Assembly (NCBI GenBank): GCA_018242485.1
Contig: JAFEBV010000033.1
Location: 1-39,329 of the forward strand
Reading direction: 5' to 3'
DNA: 39,329 nucleotides
Source of the DNA: Pseudomonadota bacterium
GTDB taxonomy: Bacteria > Pseudomonadota > Gammaproteobacteria > Xanthomonadales > Xanthomonadaceae
Shown here: positions 6,041 through 12,968 of the stretch, piece by piece
How the letters are laid out: every line of letters starts with the position of its first letter
Numbering within the stretch: position 1 is the first letter of the stretch
Notes under the pieces: model-generated
What the model saw: the letters and a program-made list of their open reading frames with translations, nothing else
Databases searched by the model: none
What the model was told of the DNA's origin: nothing
Program-made: the position numbers and the translations under genes

Positions 6041-6819
6041 CCCTTCCAGCTGGTGCGGGTGAACGTCGCCGTCTTGAAGTCCTTGGACCACAAGATGACA
6101 AGATCGATGCCGACACTGCGAATGTCTGCGGCCGCCGCGTCGAGTGCGTTGCGGAAGTCCCGTTCGCGGGCGTAGCCGGAATCTGCGTACTTGGCCAGAT
6201 CTTCCAGCTTGAAGCTCAAGGGCCGCTGCTGGTTGGAAACGAAGCCGTGCAGCCATTGAGCTAACGGGCGCTTGCTGAGCGCCTGCCGTTGCTTCCAAGA
6301 AATTTGCGAATAACCTGCGTCGAACAAGGCCATCAACCGCGGATTGAGGATGAGCACTTGCGTACCATCGTCGTCGTTGCGTGCAATCTCCTGGATCAAC
6401 GCGCCCGAATAGGCCAAGTGGTCTTTCTGGATTTCCACAGCGCAGGCCTGCAAGCGTGAAAGCGAACGCAGCAGCCATTCGCGCTGCGACTTGCCGGCAT
6501 CCCGCCCGATCGCCTTGAGCATTTCCCGCGTACTGAACTTGACGGCATGGCCAAGCGAGTCTCCAGTACCGCGGCGGAACATATGCAGCACATGCTCGAA
6601 CACGTCGAGATCGGCTTGGTCGAGACGAAATCCCGTGTAAATGATCTTGTAACCACTGATCGAGGCGATCTTCTCGCGTTGCACCGCTTGGCGAGCGCCT
6701 TTGCGGATGGGCGCAAAAAGCGCCGAGTACAACGCGGCGGTGGGCACGCCACGCAGGTGCTCGGGCCAGAAGGGCAGGGCGAGCTGCTGGACGTCGAATC
6801 TGCTGGGAGTGTTGCCCAT
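6010..6819 (-). CDS. trfA: TrfA-family plasmid replication initiator
   Basis: A 269-residue initiator that binds the adjacent iterons and loads host replication proteins. The sequence follows IncP TrfA: LPFWPEHLRGVPTAALYSALFAPI near the start (residues about 15-38), then GFRLDQADLDVFEHVLHM, KSQREWLLRSLSRLQACAVEI and SWKQRQALSKRPLAQWLHGF. It is shorter than the long form of RK2 TrfA and matches the short form in its N-terminal extent. The ATG overlaps the stop of the upstream gene, implying coupling. The last ten codons (GATAVPPPGA) and the TAG stop lie in an inverted iteron pair (6002-6040), so the gene's end is part of the origin. Confidence 0.93.
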   Translation of the reverse strand: MGNTPSRFDVQQLALPFWPEHLRGVPTAALYSALFAPIRKGARQAVQREKIASISGYKIIYTGFRLDQADLDVFEHVLHMFRRGTGDSLGHAVKFSTREMLKAIGRDAGKSQREWLLRSLSRLQACAVEIQKDHLAYSGALIQEIARNDDDGTQVLILNPRLMALFDAGYSQISWKQRQALSKRPLAQWLHGFVSNQQRPLSFKLEDLAKYADSGYARERDFRNALDAAAADIRSVGIDLVILWSKDFKTATFTRTSWKGATAVPPPGA

Positions 6820-7133
6820 CAGCGAACACTCACGAAGGATTGCGGCGGCGCGGTGCTCGTACGAGACCTGCCGTCATGCCACACCCGGAATCCACACATG
6901 GAACACCCCAAGCGAAAGACGTAGGAGCGGCCATCGCTGTAGGTTTCCCTCAACCGAAGAGGTTGACCACAACACGGGCAGGTTTCCCAACGCGGCCAAC
7001 GCTGGTCGGGTGCGCCGACGAACCCCTCGGGCCGTCGGGGCGTTGCCGGCGGGAACAAAAAAAGCCAGATCAACGGTCCGACGGTACAAACAATGACGCC
7101 ATAGATGATCGTTTGGAGCAGCGAAAGAGTCAT
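6819..7133 (-). CDS. Small membrane protein with a zinc-ribbon-like Cys4 motif
   Basis: A 104-residue protein with one N-terminal membrane segment (about residues 4-28, LLQTIIYGVIVCTVGPLIWLFLF). A soluble part carries two Cys pairs, CPCCGQ and CSMCGF, the usual layout of a zinc ribbon. I do not recognise the family. GGAGA lies upstream of the ATG at 7133. The stop overlaps the rep ATG by 3 nt, so it is translated together with the replication initiator and could anchor or modulate it, but that is only a contextual guess. Confidence 0.7.
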   Translation of the reverse strand: MTLSLLQTIIYGVIVCTVGPLIWLFLFPPATPRRPEGFVGAPDQRWPRWETCPCCGQPLRLRETYSDGRSYVFRLGCSMCGFRVWHDGRSRTSTAPPQSFVSVR

Positions 7134-7185
7134 GGCATTGCGTCTCCGATGGTGGCCTTGTTGATTGTGGCCACGATGCTCGGGC

Positions 7186-7485
7186 TTACCCCTCGTTCTT
7201 CGAGACCCAAGGGTCTATGTCTCGGAGTTCTCTTGCGTACTTGCGTTCCAGGACGCTCAGGTCGTAGGCGGCCTGCATCGACAGCCAGTCTTCGGGGTTC
7301 CCGCCCAGCAAGCGCGCCAGTCGCAAGGCCATGATGGGCGACAAGGTGGTCATCCCCTTGCATAGCTCATAGATGCGCGGTGGCCGCAGTTTCAAGCGAA
7401 CCGCGCATTCATAGGGGGTCATGCCGCGCCGTTTGATTTCCTTGGCCAGCTCGAGCCCTGGGTGATGGCGTTTTCGATTGCTCAT
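7186..7485 (-). CDS. higA: HigA-family antitoxin/regulator without a toxin partner
   Basis: A 99-residue helix-turn-helix protein of the HigA/VapI group: HHPGLELAKEIKRRGMTPYECAVRL, then RIYELCKGMTTLSPIMALRLARLLGGNPEDWLSMQAAYDL, which is the classic family signature. A good ribosome-binding site (GGAAGG) precedes the ATG at 7485. HigA proteins bind their own promoter and neutralise the ribosome-dependent RNase HigB. No HigB-like frame lies upstream (7486-7549 is a short divergent spacer before virB1) or downstream. It may now be a stand-alone repressor of the rep side or of virB1, between which it sits. Confidence 0.88.
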   Translation of the reverse strand: MSNRKRHHPGLELAKEIKRRGMTPYECAVRLKLRPPRIYELCKGMTTLSPIMALRLARLLGGNPEDWLSMQAAYDLSVLERKYARELRDIDPWVSKNEG

Positions 7486-7549
7486 GGCCCTTCCGTCGTA
7501 CTGTGCTTCTGGATAACTTTACCTTTGTGTGGTATTACTGTCAAACAAT

Positions 7550-8338
7550 ATGTATAGAGCATTTCTAGCCATTGCACTGCTGGGCTTCGGCCTTTGCTCC
7601 ACTCCGGCATTTGCCCAACAGGCCCCGTCGGCACCGGAACTACCGTCCGTGCTGCGGTGTGTGGCCTACGACGGCTCTACCCGGTACGCAACCAAGCAGG
7701 TGCCAGGCCTGACCTGCACCCCCTTGAGCCAACCCTCCCAGCCTCCCGTCCACGCTCCCGAATCCATCGCTGGCGGCCAACGCGGCGAGATCTACAGCTT
7801 CGACATCGATGGCGTGCATCGGTTCGCCACATCCTTGCCGCCAGGCGTGGCTGTGCAAAACCTCCGCGTCATTCGCTACACCTTCATCGAGACCTGCTTC
7901 GCCTGCGGCGCGTCCGACAGCGAATTCAGACGCTTGCGGGTGAACCGCGAAGCCTATGCGCCTGAGATACACGCAGCGGCCCAGGAGTTCGGGGTCGAAG
8001 AGGCATTGATCCGCTCGATCGCTCACGCTGAATCGGCCTTCGTCCCCGATGTGATTTCGCGTGCCGGCGCTCAAGGCGTGATGCAGCTGATGCCGGACAC
8101 GGCTCAGCGATTCGGTGTCACGAACACCCTGAATCCGGCGCAAAGCATCCGCGGTGGTACTCAATACCTTGCTTGGCTGATCCATCGCTACCCCGGCCAC
8201 CTCGACTATGCAGTCGCCGCCTACAACGCGGGAGAAGGGGCCGTGGATCGATACCAAGGAATCCCGCCGTTCCCGGAAACGCAGCGGTACGTGCGGCGTG
8301 TCGAGCAACTTCTTGCGGCATACCGTGGGCAGCCTTGA
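7550..8338 (+). CDS. virB1: VirB1-like lytic transglycosylase
   Basis: A 262-residue secreted protein that locally opens peptidoglycan for assembly of the transfer channel. MYRAFLAIALLGFGLCSTPAFAQQ is a signal peptide with cleavage after AFA. The catalytic SLT domain (about residues 137-245) has the Glu in IRSIAHAESAFVPDVIS, then GAQGVMQLMPDTAQRFGV, GGTQYLAWLI and AVAAYNAGEGAVDRY. Residues 40-125 form a Cys-containing region with PVHAPESIAGG. The ATG at 7550 is preferred over a GTG at 7529 because it starts the signal peptide. It is separated from the rest of the virB operon by about 11.5 kb of accessory genes. Confidence 0.93.
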   Translation: MYRAFLAIALLGFGLCSTPAFAQQAPSAPELPSVLRCVAYDGSTRYATKQVPGLTCTPLSQPSQPPVHAPESIAGGQRGEIYSFDIDGVHRFATSLPPGVAVQNLRVIRYTFIETCFACGASDSEFRRLRVNREAYAPEIHAAAQEFGVEEALIRSIAHAESAFVPDVISRAGAQGVMQLMPDTAQRFGVTNTLNPAQSIRGGTQYLAWLIHRYPGHLDYAVAAYNAGEGAVDRYQGIPPFPETQRYVRRVEQLLAAYRGQP

Positions 8339-8564
8339 GGAACCAAGCCTGCCCATCGCCCTAAAATGGCCAAGTCTTCACAGCGCCCTAAAATGTAAAG
8401 TTTCGGATGCTGTGAAGGACGCTGACGGCCCCATTTCAGAGCCATGATGGCCTTGTATGTGTCCGAAAACGGCTACTTTGTCATCGGATCGACGCAAGTA
8501 ATATTCGAAAATGCGGTGAATTTGTAGGCAGAAACAGGTAGATGGAATGGGCACCTGTCAACGG
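8339..8564. other. Non-coding spacer with short cassette-related repeats
   Basis: I see no gene between virB1 and the attC site. Two copies of CGCCCTAAAATG occur at about 8358 and 8388; the second continues GTAAAGTTTCGG. A near-identical GCGCCCTAAAACGTAAAGTT is found at 8856, at the end of the cassette gene. These words resemble the outer box of the attC site and may be worn recombination sites. Confidence 0.5.
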
Positions 8565-8624
8565 CCCGAACGCCTGAATTAAGCCGCGCCGCGAAGCGGC
8601 GTCGGCTTGAATGAATTGTTAGGG
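8565..8624 (-). repeat. attC: Integron attC site (60 bp)
   Basis: Read on the minus strand it starts CCCTAAC AATTCATTCAAG, folds through CCGACGCCGC-TTC-GCGGCG and ends CAGGC GTTCGGG. The order of boxes and the hairpin match attC sites such as that of aadA cassettes and those of Xanthomonas chromosomal integrons. The outer boxes deviate a little from RYYYAAC/GTTRRRY. No integrase gene or attI is in the window, so this is an isolated site. Confidence 0.85.
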
Positions 8625-8645
8625 CGCACAGCCAGGAGGACGAAC

Positions 8646-8870
8646 ATGGCAACCCCGAGCAAACTGAAACCCGGCGCGATGGTGCGCCTCAAGAGCGACG
8701 CGAACGCCCCGATCTTTATTTTTGTGGCGCGGCACGGGAGCAAGTATTGCCGCTGCCAGTGCGACAGGTACAAGGGGCTTGATGGCCCCGACGATCCCGG
8801 ATTTGTGGATGTGTCTGACTGGGACATGGCACGAAAGTACGAACGTGTGTTTGTGCGCCCTAAAACGTAA
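8646..8870 (+). CDS. Hypothetical protein of a gene-cassette type
   Basis: A 74-residue protein from the ATG at 8646, with an excellent ribosome-binding site (AGGAGG, 7 nt upstream). I do not recognise the family. It begins ATPSKLKPGAMVRLKSD, a short barrel-like start, and has a CRCQC cluster and many aromatic residues. It begins 22 bp from the attC site and ends inside a copy of the GCGCCCTAAAACGTAAAGTT repeat, so its limits match those of a mobile cassette. Relative to the usual reading of that attC, the gene runs in the opposite direction. The minus-strand frame across the same stretch ends NSFKPTPLRGAA, a translated attC arm, and is less likely to be a gene. Confidence 0.6.
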   Translation: MATPSKLKPGAMVRLKSDANAPIFIFVARHGSKYCRCQCDRYKGLDGPDDPGFVDVSDWDMARKYERVFVRPKT

Positions 8871-8879
8871 AGTTCGGGC
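8856..8879 (+). repeat. attC-like short repeat at the end of the cassette gene
   Basis: GCGCCCTAAAACGTAAAGTT followed by CGGG. It nearly repeats 8387-8406 (GCGCCCTAAAATGTAAAGTT). The stretch GTGCGCCCTAA here is also the inverse of TTAGGGCGCAC at 8619-8629 beside the attC, so the cassette gene is flanked by an inverted 11-bp word. Possibly an attC that has lost its central hairpin. Confidence 0.5.
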
Positions 8880-8991
8880 AACCGGCGTCTGACGGGCGTC
8901 ACCGGTCTATGCGTCCGACCGCTGCGCCGGCATCGTCACTACTTGTCCCGGCCCAATGGCGGCCGGAAGGGCAGGGGACTAACCTGCGCGC

Positions 8992-9672
8992 ATGTGCGGA
9001 CGCTTCGTCCAGCTTCCCCCGCAGTCTTCCGAACGCCTGCCGTGGCCAAGTCTGGTACCGGTACTGTCGGATCTGACCGCACGCTACAACCTAGCCCCAA
9101 CCCAACGCGCCGCCGTCGTTTTGGACGACGACGGCGCGATGGACGTGCGCAAGCTGCGCTGGGGCTTGTTGCCGCACTGGATGAAGGATCCGAAACAATC
9201 CTACGCGACGATCAACGCTCGGATCGAGACCGTCGATACGAAGCCTGCCTACCGCTCCGCGTGGAAGCATCGGCGCTGCCTGATTCCCATGCGCGGCTAC
9301 TACGAGTGGCAAGCCACGCCGACCGGCAAACAGCCGTACTACGTCGCACTGCGCGACGGCGGCGATCTGTACGCCGCTTCGCTATGGGAGCACCGACACG
9401 CACTGCAGCTCGCTGACGAACTCGGGTCGTGCACGGTCATCACGACCAATGCCGAAGACGAAGCAGGGAAGGTGCATGACCGAATGCCGGTCTTCATTCC
9501 CGCCGAGCTGGTCGAAACCTACTTGCACGGAACTCCGGTCGAGGCCATGACGTTGCTGCTCTCGCTCCCCACGCCGGATTTGACAACGTGCCCCGTTTCA
9601 CGCCGGGTGAACGCACCCAAAGACGATGATCCAGACCTGCTGACGGCGATCCCACTGGAGCCGAAGGAGTAG
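8992..9672 (+). CDS. yedK: SOS response-associated peptidase / abasic-site shield (YedK/HMCES)
   Basis: A 226-residue SRAP-domain protein. These proteins form a covalent thiazolidine link with abasic sites in single-stranded DNA through Cys2 and so protect the strand. The start MCGRFVQ supplies Cys2. The active-site residues are present: the Asn in TINARIET, the Glu in GYYEWQAT and the His in VHDRMPVF. The length is normal for the family. The ribosome-binding site is weak. It is followed 55 bp later by umuD and umuC, which makes a damage-tolerance set that could act on the single strand arriving in conjugation. No clear LexA box is seen upstream. Confidence 0.95.
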   Translation: MCGRFVQLPPQSSERLPWPSLVPVLSDLTARYNLAPTQRAAVVLDDDGAMDVRKLRWGLLPHWMKDPKQSYATINARIETVDTKPAYRSAWKHRRCLIPMRGYYEWQATPTGKQPYYVALRDGGDLYAASLWEHRHALQLADELGSCTVITTNAEDEAGKVHDRMPVFIPAELVETYLHGTPVEAMTLLLSLPTPDLTTCPVSRRVNAPKDDDPDLLTAIPLEPKE

Positions 9673-9727
9673 GCTGGTCACCCCAGCGTCTCACGTCGGG
9701 CGACCCAGCCGAGCGAATCTCCCGCCC

Positions 9728-10210
9728 ATGTCCTTCTCCACCGCCGCCACAACCTTTCGCCTGATTGGCCGCGCCGCAACCGCGCCACCGCGACGGCCGC
9801 GGCCGGTCGGCGCGGTGCGGGCGCAGCTTGGTTTTCCCTCGCAAGCGGAAGATTACGAGGACGGCGAGCTCGACTTGAACGAGCTGCTGATCCGCAACGA
9901 ACCATCGACGTATTTCTACAGGGCCAGCGGGTGGTCGATGCTGCAGGTAGGCATCTGCGACGGCGATATTCTCGTGGTCGACCGCCTGGTTCGCGTACAG
10001 GATGGCGATATCGTCCTGGCCACGTGGGAAGGCAACGCTCCCGCCTGCAAGATCGCGCGCCTGCGCAGCGATCATCTGGAGCTGCACTCGGCCAACCCGG
10101 AGCACGCTCCCATTGTGTTCGCAGCCGATGCGGACGTGCAGGTGTTCGCCGTCGTCGGCGTGGTGCGCCAGGTTAAACGCGAGCGCCATCGCCATGTTCG
10201 CGCTCGTTGA
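9728..10210 (+). CDS. umuD: UmuD-like S24 peptidase (mutasome subunit)
   Basis: A 160-residue LexA/UmuD-family protein. The cleavage area reads LGFPSQAEDYEDGELDLNELLI, aligned with CGFPSPAADY of E. coli UmuD. The catalytic Ser is in ASGWSML (normally GDSM) and the Lys in ACKIARL. UmuD cuts itself when bound to RecA filaments; UmuD' then joins UmuC as Pol V. The residue before the scissile Gly is Leu instead of Cys or Ala, which may slow self-cleavage. The N-terminus is longer and more basic than in E. coli, and the ATG at 9728 has only a weak ribosome-binding site. The 3' end overlaps umuC by 17 nt. Confidence 0.9.
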   Translation: MSFSTAATTFRLIGRAATAPPRRPRPVGAVRAQLGFPSQAEDYEDGELDLNELLIRNEPSTYFYRASGWSMLQVGICDGDILVVDRLVRVQDGDIVLATWEGNAPACKIARLRSDHLELHSANPEHAPIVFAADADVQVFAVVGVVRQVKRERHRHVRAR

Positions 10211-11441
10211 CTGCAACAACTTCTACGCCAGTTGCGAGATTGCATGGCGACCCCACTTGCGTGGCCGGCCGGTGGTGGTTCTGAGCAACAACGACGGGTG
10301 CGCTATCGCCCGATCGCCCGAGGCGAAGGCCTTGGGCATCAAGATGGGCCAGCCTGCGCACGAACTGCGCGACCTGGTACGGTCAGGTCTGGTGATGTGC
10401 TCAGCTAACTTCACGCTCTACGGCGATATGTCGCGGCGCGTGGTCGCAATCTTGCGCGAACAGGTGCCGCGGCTCGAGGTCTACAGCGTCGACGAGTGCT
10501 TCCTTGATTTTCGTGGTATTCGCGACCGCGAGGCCTTCGCGCACCGCCTGCGTGAGCGCGTTCGCCGCGGTACCGGCATCAACAACTGCATCGGCATCGC
10601 AGAATCGAAAGGATTGGCCAAGCTGGCCAACAAGATCGCCAAGCGCGGTGCCGGCGTCGTCGATCTGGTCGATGCCGACCGGCGCAACGCCGCGCTCGAG
10701 GATTTCCCGATTGCGGACGTGTGGGGCGTCGGGCCTCGCTGGGCCGCGAAGCTCTCCGCCATCGGCATCACGACGGCCGCGCACCTGCGCGACGCCTCGC
10801 CGGCGATGATTCTGGAACGCTATGGCGTGACGCTACTGCGCACGCAGCGCGAGTTGCAAGGCACTGCCTGCCTGACGCTCGATGAAGTTGAACCGGACCG
10901 GCAACAAATCGTGGTCTCGCGCAGCTTCGGCGAGCGGGTCGAAGATCATGCTGCCGTCGCGCAGGCCTTGGCCACGTTCGCCGTGCGGGCCGCCGAGAAG
11001 CTGCGCAAGCGCGGCCTTGTCGCGGCCGGCGTGCAGGTGTTCGCCAGCACGGACACCTTCCGGCCTGAGCTGCGACAGCATCACCCGTGCCGCGCGATGA
11101 CGTTGCCGACAGCAACCAGCGATTCACGGCTGATTCTGGCGAGCGTGCATCGCATGCTCGCCAGCTTCTTGCGGCGCGGTTGCGCGTACAAACGCGCCGG
11201 CGTCGCGCTGCTCGATCTGGCGCGACCGAGTGCATTGCAATCCGACCTGTTCGCGCCGGCCGTCGTCGGCGACGACAAACTCATGGCGCTGGTCGATGGA
11301 ATCAACCGACGCTTCGGCCGCGGCACGGCCGGCTTCGGCGCTACCGGCTGGCAGGCGCGACCCACCTGGGGCATGCGCCAGCGCGACGTGTCGCCTTGCT
11401 ACACGACGCGCTGGGCCGACCTGCCGATTGCGCACTGCTAA
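10194..11441 (+). CDS. umuC: UmuC-like translesion DNA polymerase (Y family)
   Basis: A 415-residue Pol V catalytic subunit that copies past lesions with high mutation rate. The start MFALVDCNNFYASCE holds the first metal Asp, and YSVDECFLDF (about residue 100) the catalytic Asp-Glu. Helix-hairpin-helix sequence follows (DFPIADVWGVGPRWAAKL), then the little-finger domain starting near VVSRSFGERVEDH. The C-terminal region with FAPAVVGDDKLMALVDGINRRFGRGTAGFG is typical of UmuC/RulB. The start is inside the umuD end (17-nt overlap). It is convergent with the next gene, 13 bp away. Length and motifs are complete, so it is probably active. Confidence 0.95.
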   Translation: MFALVDCNNFYASCEIAWRPHLRGRPVVVLSNNDGCAIARSPEAKALGIKMGQPAHELRDLVRSGLVMCSANFTLYGDMSRRVVAILREQVPRLEVYSVDECFLDFRGIRDREAFAHRLRERVRRGTGINNCIGIAESKGLAKLANKIAKRGAGVVDLVDADRRNAALEDFPIADVWGVGPRWAAKLSAIGITTAAHLRDASPAMILERYGVTLLRTQRELQGTACLTLDEVEPDRQQIVVSRSFGERVEDHAAVAQALATFAVRAAEKLRKRGLVAAGVQVFASTDTFRPELRQHHPCRAMTLPTATSDSRLILASVHRMLASFLRRGCAYKRAGVALLDLARPSALQSDLFAPAVVGDDKLMALVDGINRRFGRGTAGFGATGWQARPTWGMRQRDVSPCYTTRWADLPIAHC

Positions 11442-11454
11442 CCTGGGTGCAGGC

Positions 11455-12102
11455 TCAGGCGTAGGCAGTCCAATGCAAGGCGCGGCCATCCCACGGCCCA
11501 GCACTGCTGTAGCTGGTCAAGCGGATGCGGTTGCAGTGGTTCGGTCGTTTGCTGCGCATCAGCTCGCCCGCGTACTGACCCCGCACGGGCACGGCGGTAC
11601 CCTGCGCCCAGCCGGTTTCGGTCTTGTGCTGTTTCAGTTCGCGCATGTCCACCACGGCGCCGCGCACGCCGATAATTTCGTAAAAGTCGATGTTGGTTTG
11701 ATCGTAGCCCCAGCTCGCATAGAGCACGTCGCCCACCTGCAAGCTGTGCGGTTGCCGGCGCTCGGCCGCGCGCTCGGCCTTGAACGTAGCTTTGGCCGCC
11801 CGCGACTGCCTCACGCGCTCGATGGAAGCAGCCCGTTTGCAATCGTCCAAGTAGTAGCCGCAGCAGCGCTTCAGCAGCTTGCAGGATTGTCCAACGAAAA
11901 CAGCCAAGTAGTAGCGAGCCTGCTCGCCGTTGAGCCGAGTACCGCAGGCGATCAACGTACCGTCGTCCAAGTGCTCAAAGGTATCGGTATTGTCTGCGCA
12001 AAGTTTCATGCGTTGCGCGTGCCGCTCATCCCATGCTTTGCGAGCTGCCTGAGCCGGCTTGTGCTGGTGATGTAGCAGGTGATCGTGGTTCATTGTTTGC
12101 AT
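11455..12102 (-). CDS. Hypothetical mobile-element protein, Cys-containing
   Basis: About 215 residues from MQTMNHDHLLHHQHK; the ATG at 12102 has GGGAG upstream, while one at 12132 would add ten residues. The N-terminus is His-rich, followed by AWDERHAQRMKLC and a Cys cluster (CKLLKRCCGYYLDDCKRA). The C-terminal half has a compact domain (SLQVGDVLYASWGYDQTNIDFYEIIGV...WDGRALHWTAYA). I know this type from integrative elements and plasmids, where it is of unknown function. It stands alone on the minus strand, convergent with umuC. Confidence 0.75.
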   Translation of the reverse strand: MQTMNHDHLLHHQHKPAQAARKAWDERHAQRMKLCADNTDTFEHLDDGTLIACGTRLNGEQARYYLAVFVGQSCKLLKRCCGYYLDDCKRAASIERVRQSRAAKATFKAERAAERRQPHSLQVGDVLYASWGYDQTNIDFYEIIGVRGAVVDMRELKQHKTETGWAQGTAVPVRGQYAGELMRSKRPNHCNRIRLTSYSSAGPWDGRALHWTAYA

Positions 12103-12479
12103 TGCAGGGGGCTCCCGTTGGGTGGTGGTCATGCTTCGCTGAGTGCCTTTCGCCGTGAGCGCAGGGCAGCGCGGCCGAACAAGCCAGCGTGCAAGGGCAA
12201 AGAGCGCAGCGTCCCTTGCAAGCAGGCGCGGCCGTGCTAACCGATGGCGCGCAGGCAAAAGGGCACTCGACAGGACCAGGAGCCACGGCAGGCGCGGCGC
12301 GCGTTCAATGAACGGGCAAGGGCGCGGAGACGCACGCGGCCTCAAACGCGGCAGCCTCTGGGGCAACTCTCAGTGCAAGTAAGAGGTCCGGCCATGCGTC
12401 GCCAGATAGCCCGCAAGGGCGTGGCAACTGAGGCAAAAAAAAGGCGGCCGAAGCCGCCTTGGGTGACGTGAGGCGAGGG
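12103..12479. other. Non-coding spacer with a terminator at its right end
   Basis: No convincing gene. The stretch is GC-rich with repeated GCGCGGC/GGGCA words and likely holds the promoter of the leftward gene before it. Near its right end, 12434-12460, is a strong terminator serving the leftward gene at 12480-12680. Confidence 0.5.
12434..12460 (-). terminator. Rho-independent terminator
   Basis: On the minus strand AAGGCGGC-TTCG-GCCGCCTT (12460-12441) is a perfect stem with a TTCG tetraloop, followed by a run of T. It is 20 bp downstream of the leftward small gene at 12480-12680. Confidence 0.9.
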
Positions 12480-12680
12480 TTATTCCTCGCCGGCTTTCGG
12501 CTCGCGGATAACCAGCTTGCCGTCGAGCGGCAGCGCGGTCAGTTGGACGTTGAAGCCCTTGCCGTCGCGGTTGGGAAAGGCGACGCCGACGCGAATCCAC
12601 TCGCTGCGCTTGTCGCCTTCGATCTCGTACTCGCGCACGCTGTAGACGTTGAAGGGACGGTTGTTGTTGGTGTCCGACAT
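12480..12680 (-). CDS. Small conserved mobile-element protein
   Basis: A 66-residue protein beginning MSDTNNNRPFNVYSVREYE; AGGAG lies 9 nt upstream of the ATG at 12680. It reads as one small beta-rich domain (EWIRVGVAFPNRDGKGFNVQLTALPLDGKLVIRE), a form common on plasmids and integrative elements and of unknown function. It has its own terminator (12434-12460), so it is a single-gene unit. The long spacer between it and the divergent DUF1173 gene probably holds both promoters. Confidence 0.82.
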   Translation of the reverse strand: MSDTNNNRPFNVYSVREYEIEGDKRSEWIRVGVAFPNRDGKGFNVQLTALPLDGKLVIREPKAGEE

Positions 12681-12968
12681 GATGCGATCTCCTGGAGGGT
12701 GGTAGCGCGGGTGCGCGGGGTTGGCAAACGCCGGCCGCACAGGCTGGCGCGCATCCGAAGGGCCGAAACAACGTGGAGGATGGCACAGCCATTGCGCGAC
12801 CGACAGGCAGGCGTCTACTACCCCGGCCAAGCACCCGGACACCCTCCGTTGCGCGGACTGGACACCAGCCACTCCGCGAGAAAGGAAGTGCTGTGCGCAG
12901 TGGGTGCAAACGCTGCAAGGCCTGCCGAAAGCCGCGATACTTGCGCCACGCAAGCAAGGATCGAAGCG

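Noticed and set aside
5954..6829. 291-residue minus-strand frame overlapping the rep gene
   Set aside because: It is Arg/Ala-rich without domain pattern and overlaps the well-supported TrfA-like gene in another frame.
8853..8866. GTGCGCCCTAA words resembling the IncQ (RSF1010) nick site
   Set aside because: They share the GTGCGCCCT core, but the adjacent inverted repeat needed by IncQ oriT is absent and the words belong to the attC-like repeats.
8579..8902. Minus-strand 107-residue frame ending NSFKPTPLRGAA
   Set aside because: The end is a translated attC arm, a known source of false proteins near such sites; the plus-strand gene at 8646 has a far better ribosome-binding site.
12103..12366. 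Upstream extension of the leftward Cys-containing gene
   Set aside because: The extra N-terminal part is Arg/Pro/Ala-rich and low in pattern; starts at 12102 or 12132 fit better.
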